Shown here: positions 14,600 through 16,045 of the stretch, one piece after another
Position numbering within the stretch: position 1 is the stretch's first letter
Layout of the letters: the number at the start of each line of letters is the position of its first letter
Source of the DNA: Desulfobacteraceae bacterium
Lineage (GTDB): Bacteria > Desulfobacterota > Desulfobacteria > Desulfobacterales > Desulfosalsimonadaceae
Reading direction: 5' to 3'
Assembly: GCA_027353395.1 (NCBI GenBank)
Contig: DAIEHU010000025.1
Location: forward strand, 1 to 16,045
DNA: 16,045 nt
The notes under the pieces: model-generated
Databases searched by the model: none
What the model was told of the DNA's origin: nothing
The model's input: the letters and a program-made list of their open reading frames with translations, nothing else
Translations under genes and position numbers: made by a program

Positions 14600-15685
14600 A
14601 TGGGCAACAAGATCAAAATCACCACGGCCGGGGCTGGAATCATTATCACAATGATATGCTGTTATCTGTTTCTTCTGGACACGGACAGGGAAAACGCTCC
14701 CGCGCCCCGGCAATCCCAGACGCCTATCGACAACTCATCACAAGCAGCGACGCCTGATGCAAAAAATACCGCCTCCACCGGATTTTCGCCTGCCGCCCCT
14801 GCAAACACGCCATCCGGCATGAACCAGATGGCGATCAAAGACAAGATCGTCAAGGAATTGCAGAAAAACTACGGCGGCAGCATTTCAAACGTCAGCACCC
14901 AAGCCAGCCTTTACGGGATTAAAAAATATATCATGTCCATATTTCCGGATGATGGGGAAAAAACATTTTCTGAAATCATCAAGCTGGCGTTTCCGGATTT
15001 TGCCGGTGCTATTTTCGCCACCATCGAAAAACTGGATCTGTATAATCAGTGGCTGGCGGACAATGAATCGCTCCTGGCCCAAATGTCGGAATCCGAAAAA
15101 AACGCTGCTCTGTGGGAAAAAAGAGAAGCGCTTTTCGGCGATGCGGCCAAGGAAATATGGTCCGGAGAAATGCTGGCGAGCGACGCCAGAAAAAAAACCA
15201 TGCGGGACACCATGGCCGTGCTGCAGGAATCAAGGGACACAACCATTGAGGAAAAACTGGATATGTTCAACACCGCGCTTCATGAAACCTATGAAAATTC
15301 TCCGGAAGAATTTGTGCTGGGATATAAGGACATGTCGGCAAAAGTATTTTTCAGCCTTGACGCTGTTCAGGATGAATTGAAAAATCTTCCCCCGGACCAG
15401 AGGCAGTTTGAAATCAACAAAATCCGCAGGGAAATGGGATTTTCCCAGGAAGAGGTCGAAAAAATGGAAGAATATGATGCGGTCCGGAACCAGCGATGGG
15501 AAACGGGCCTGAAGTATATGACGGAGAGGGAAGCGGTTGTGTCACAGTTTCAAGGGCCGGAACAGGAAGAAAAGCTCAACGCCCTGCGGAAAAAATATTT
15601 CCAGGATGAGGCCCAGACCATTGGACTTGAGGAAAAAGACAATTTCTTCCGGTTTAAAAGAGAGCGCGTCTATGGAAGGAATTAG
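14600..15685 (+). CDS. Lif-like membrane-anchored lipase foldase (lipase chaperone family, divergent)
   Basis: The 361-residue product has one N-terminal TM helix (about 10-26), an Ala/Pro/Thr/Ser-rich linker (about 31-75) and a long, charged, all-helical domain. This is the architecture of Lif proteins (about 280-350 residues), which are anchored in the inner membrane and fold secreted lipases in the periplasm. Segments such as EKREALFGDAAKE, and the C-terminal run from MGFSQEEVEKMEEYD through NQRW and LNALRKKYFQDEA, follow the wording of Lif helical repeats. The signature RxxFDY(F/C)LS is not recognisable; the matching place reads LYGIKKYIMSIF, so partner recognition may differ. No alpha/beta-hydrolase lipase is nearby. 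The neighbour is an SGNH hydrolase, the probable client. It has its own possible promoter after a terminator. Assignment rests on remembered family patterns without an alignment. Confidence 0.65.
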   Translation: MGNKIKITTAGAGIIITMICCYLFLLDTDRENAPAPRQSQTPIDNSSQAATPDAKNTASTGFSPAAPANTPSGMNQMAIKDKIVKELQKNYGGSISNVSTQASLYGIKKYIMSIFPDDGEKTFSEIIKLAFPDFAGAIFATIEKLDLYNQWLADNESLLAQMSESEKNAALWEKREALFGDAAKEIWSGEMLASDARKKTMRDTMAVLQESRDTTIEEKLDMFNTALHETYENSPEEFVLGYKDMSAKVFFSLDAVQDELKNLPPDQRQFEINKIRREMGFSQEEVEKMEEYDAVRNQRWETGLKYMTEREAVVSQFQGPEQEEKLNALRKKYFQDEAQTIGLEEKDNFFRFKRERVYGRN

Positions 15686-15734
15686 TCCAAACACGCCAAA
15701 CGCCTTCATTATTAAATCTTGAGTGAGGACACGG

Positions 15735-16045
15735 ATGCCGCAAAAATGCTTGTTTTTAAAAATCCTCTTGATTTTATACCTATTTTTTGAGGCAGGTCAG
15801 GCTTTGGCCCATGCGCAGACCGCTCCTGCCCCCCAGACATTTCTCCCGGAAACCCGTTTTGAATTTCCCCCGGTTTTTGAGGGCCAAACGGTCCGCCATG
15901 CGTTTGTGATAGCAAACAGGGGAACCGCCCCACTGGACATAGCGGATGTGCGCACCGGCTGAGGATGCACGGCTGCCTCATATCCCAGGCAGATCCCTCC
16001 CGGCGGCGAGGGAAATATCATCATCCAGATGGATTCCAAGGGCAT
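15735..16045 (+). CDS. Secreted DUF1573 protein with in-frame TGA at the CGCT cysteine: candidate selenoprotein (3' end outside window)
   Basis: GAGG at 15725-15728 precedes the ATG at 15735. A signal peptide follows (hydrophobic core FLKILLILYLFF, possible cleavage after ALA or AHA). The mature part reads FEFPPVFEGQTVRHAFVIAN, RGTAPLDIADVRTG, then TGA (15960-15962), then GCTAASYPRQIPPGGEGNI and IIQMDSKG to the edge. The DUF1573 consensus at this place is V-x-x-S-CGCT followed by IPPG and a D-S-K-G turn, so TGA stands exactly where the first Cys of CGCT is expected, and the frame continues with family sequence. This is the classic sign of a selenocysteine codon, giving a Sec-Gly-Cys motif. 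Alternatives are a nonsense mutation or sequencing error. Function of DUF1573 is unknown; it is an Ig-like periplasmic or secreted domain. It follows the Lif-like gene after 49 bp, probably in one operon. Confidence 0.78.
15960..15992 (+). promoter_or_regulatory. UGA codon and downstream hairpin, candidate bacterial SECIS
   Basis: Ten nucleotides after the TGA, CTGCCT (15973-15978) and AGGCAG (15987-15992) form a perfect 6-bp stem with an 8-nt loop CATATCCC starting 17 nt after the TGA. This is about the position of the SelB-binding loop in E. coli fdhF. The loop lacks the GU found in E. coli, which weakens the call. A second hairpin (CCCTC 15995-15999 with GAGGG 16008-16012) lies further on. 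Confidence 0.4.

Noticed and set aside
15797..16045. Open frame on the minus strand at the right edge
   Set aside because: It is antisense to the DUF1573 gene and has no recognisable domain. Its openness does not explain the family match on the plus strand.

Overview
The window looks like chromosomal DNA of an anaerobic, probably sulfate-reducing member of the Desulfobacterota (Desulfobacteraceae-like). The pointers are indirect: a MetV-type methylene-tetrahydrofolate reductase partner gene next to a cytochrome b-like membrane protein and an HdrD/TmcB-like Fe-S protein, a GEMM-I cyclic-dinucleotide riboswitch, and an in-frame UGA that looks like a selenocysteine codon. All are common or plausible in that phylum. 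No rRNA, tRNA, CRISPR array, transposase or phage gene was seen.

Layout. 1-851 (minus): 5' part of an HrpA-type DEAH helicase, cut by the window edge. 961-1377 (plus): YjbQ/UPF0047 protein. 1548-3348 (plus): three-gene cluster of MetV, a NarI/HdrE-like five-helix membrane protein and a short two-cluster Fe-S protein, perhaps a membrane electron-transfer module for C1 metabolism. 3349-3713: non-coding, with two tandem hairpins that look like a dispersed repeat. 3714-6608 (plus): membrane-bound dCache-PAS-PAS hybrid histidine kinase. 12255-6635 (minus): tripartite efflux operon made of only two genes, a lipoprotein membrane-fusion protein and a 1464-residue RND permease fused in frame to a TolC-type outer-membrane channel. 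12256-12615: divergent regulatory region. 12616-13332 (plus): crotonase-family protein with its own terminator.

The right end is the most interesting part. A palindromic operator candidate and nested inverted repeats (13403-13476) precede a GEMM-I (c-di-GMP-I) riboswitch whose 3' strand is also the 5' arm of an intrinsic terminator. This predicts control of transcription elongation into a secreted SGNH/GDSL-hydrolase lipoprotein. After a second strong terminator comes a protein resembling the membrane-anchored lipase foldase (Lif), then a secreted DUF1573 protein. In the DUF1573 protein the first Cys of the usual CGCT motif is encoded by TGA, and the reading frame continues with family-like sequence to the window edge. 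The simplest reading is a selenoprotein with a Sec-Gly-Cys motif. Together these genes may form a cyclic-dinucleotide-responsive envelope hydrolase, its folding helper and a redox-active secreted protein. The grouping is inferred from position only.

All calls come from reading the sequence by eye. No alignment, folding program or database search was run.
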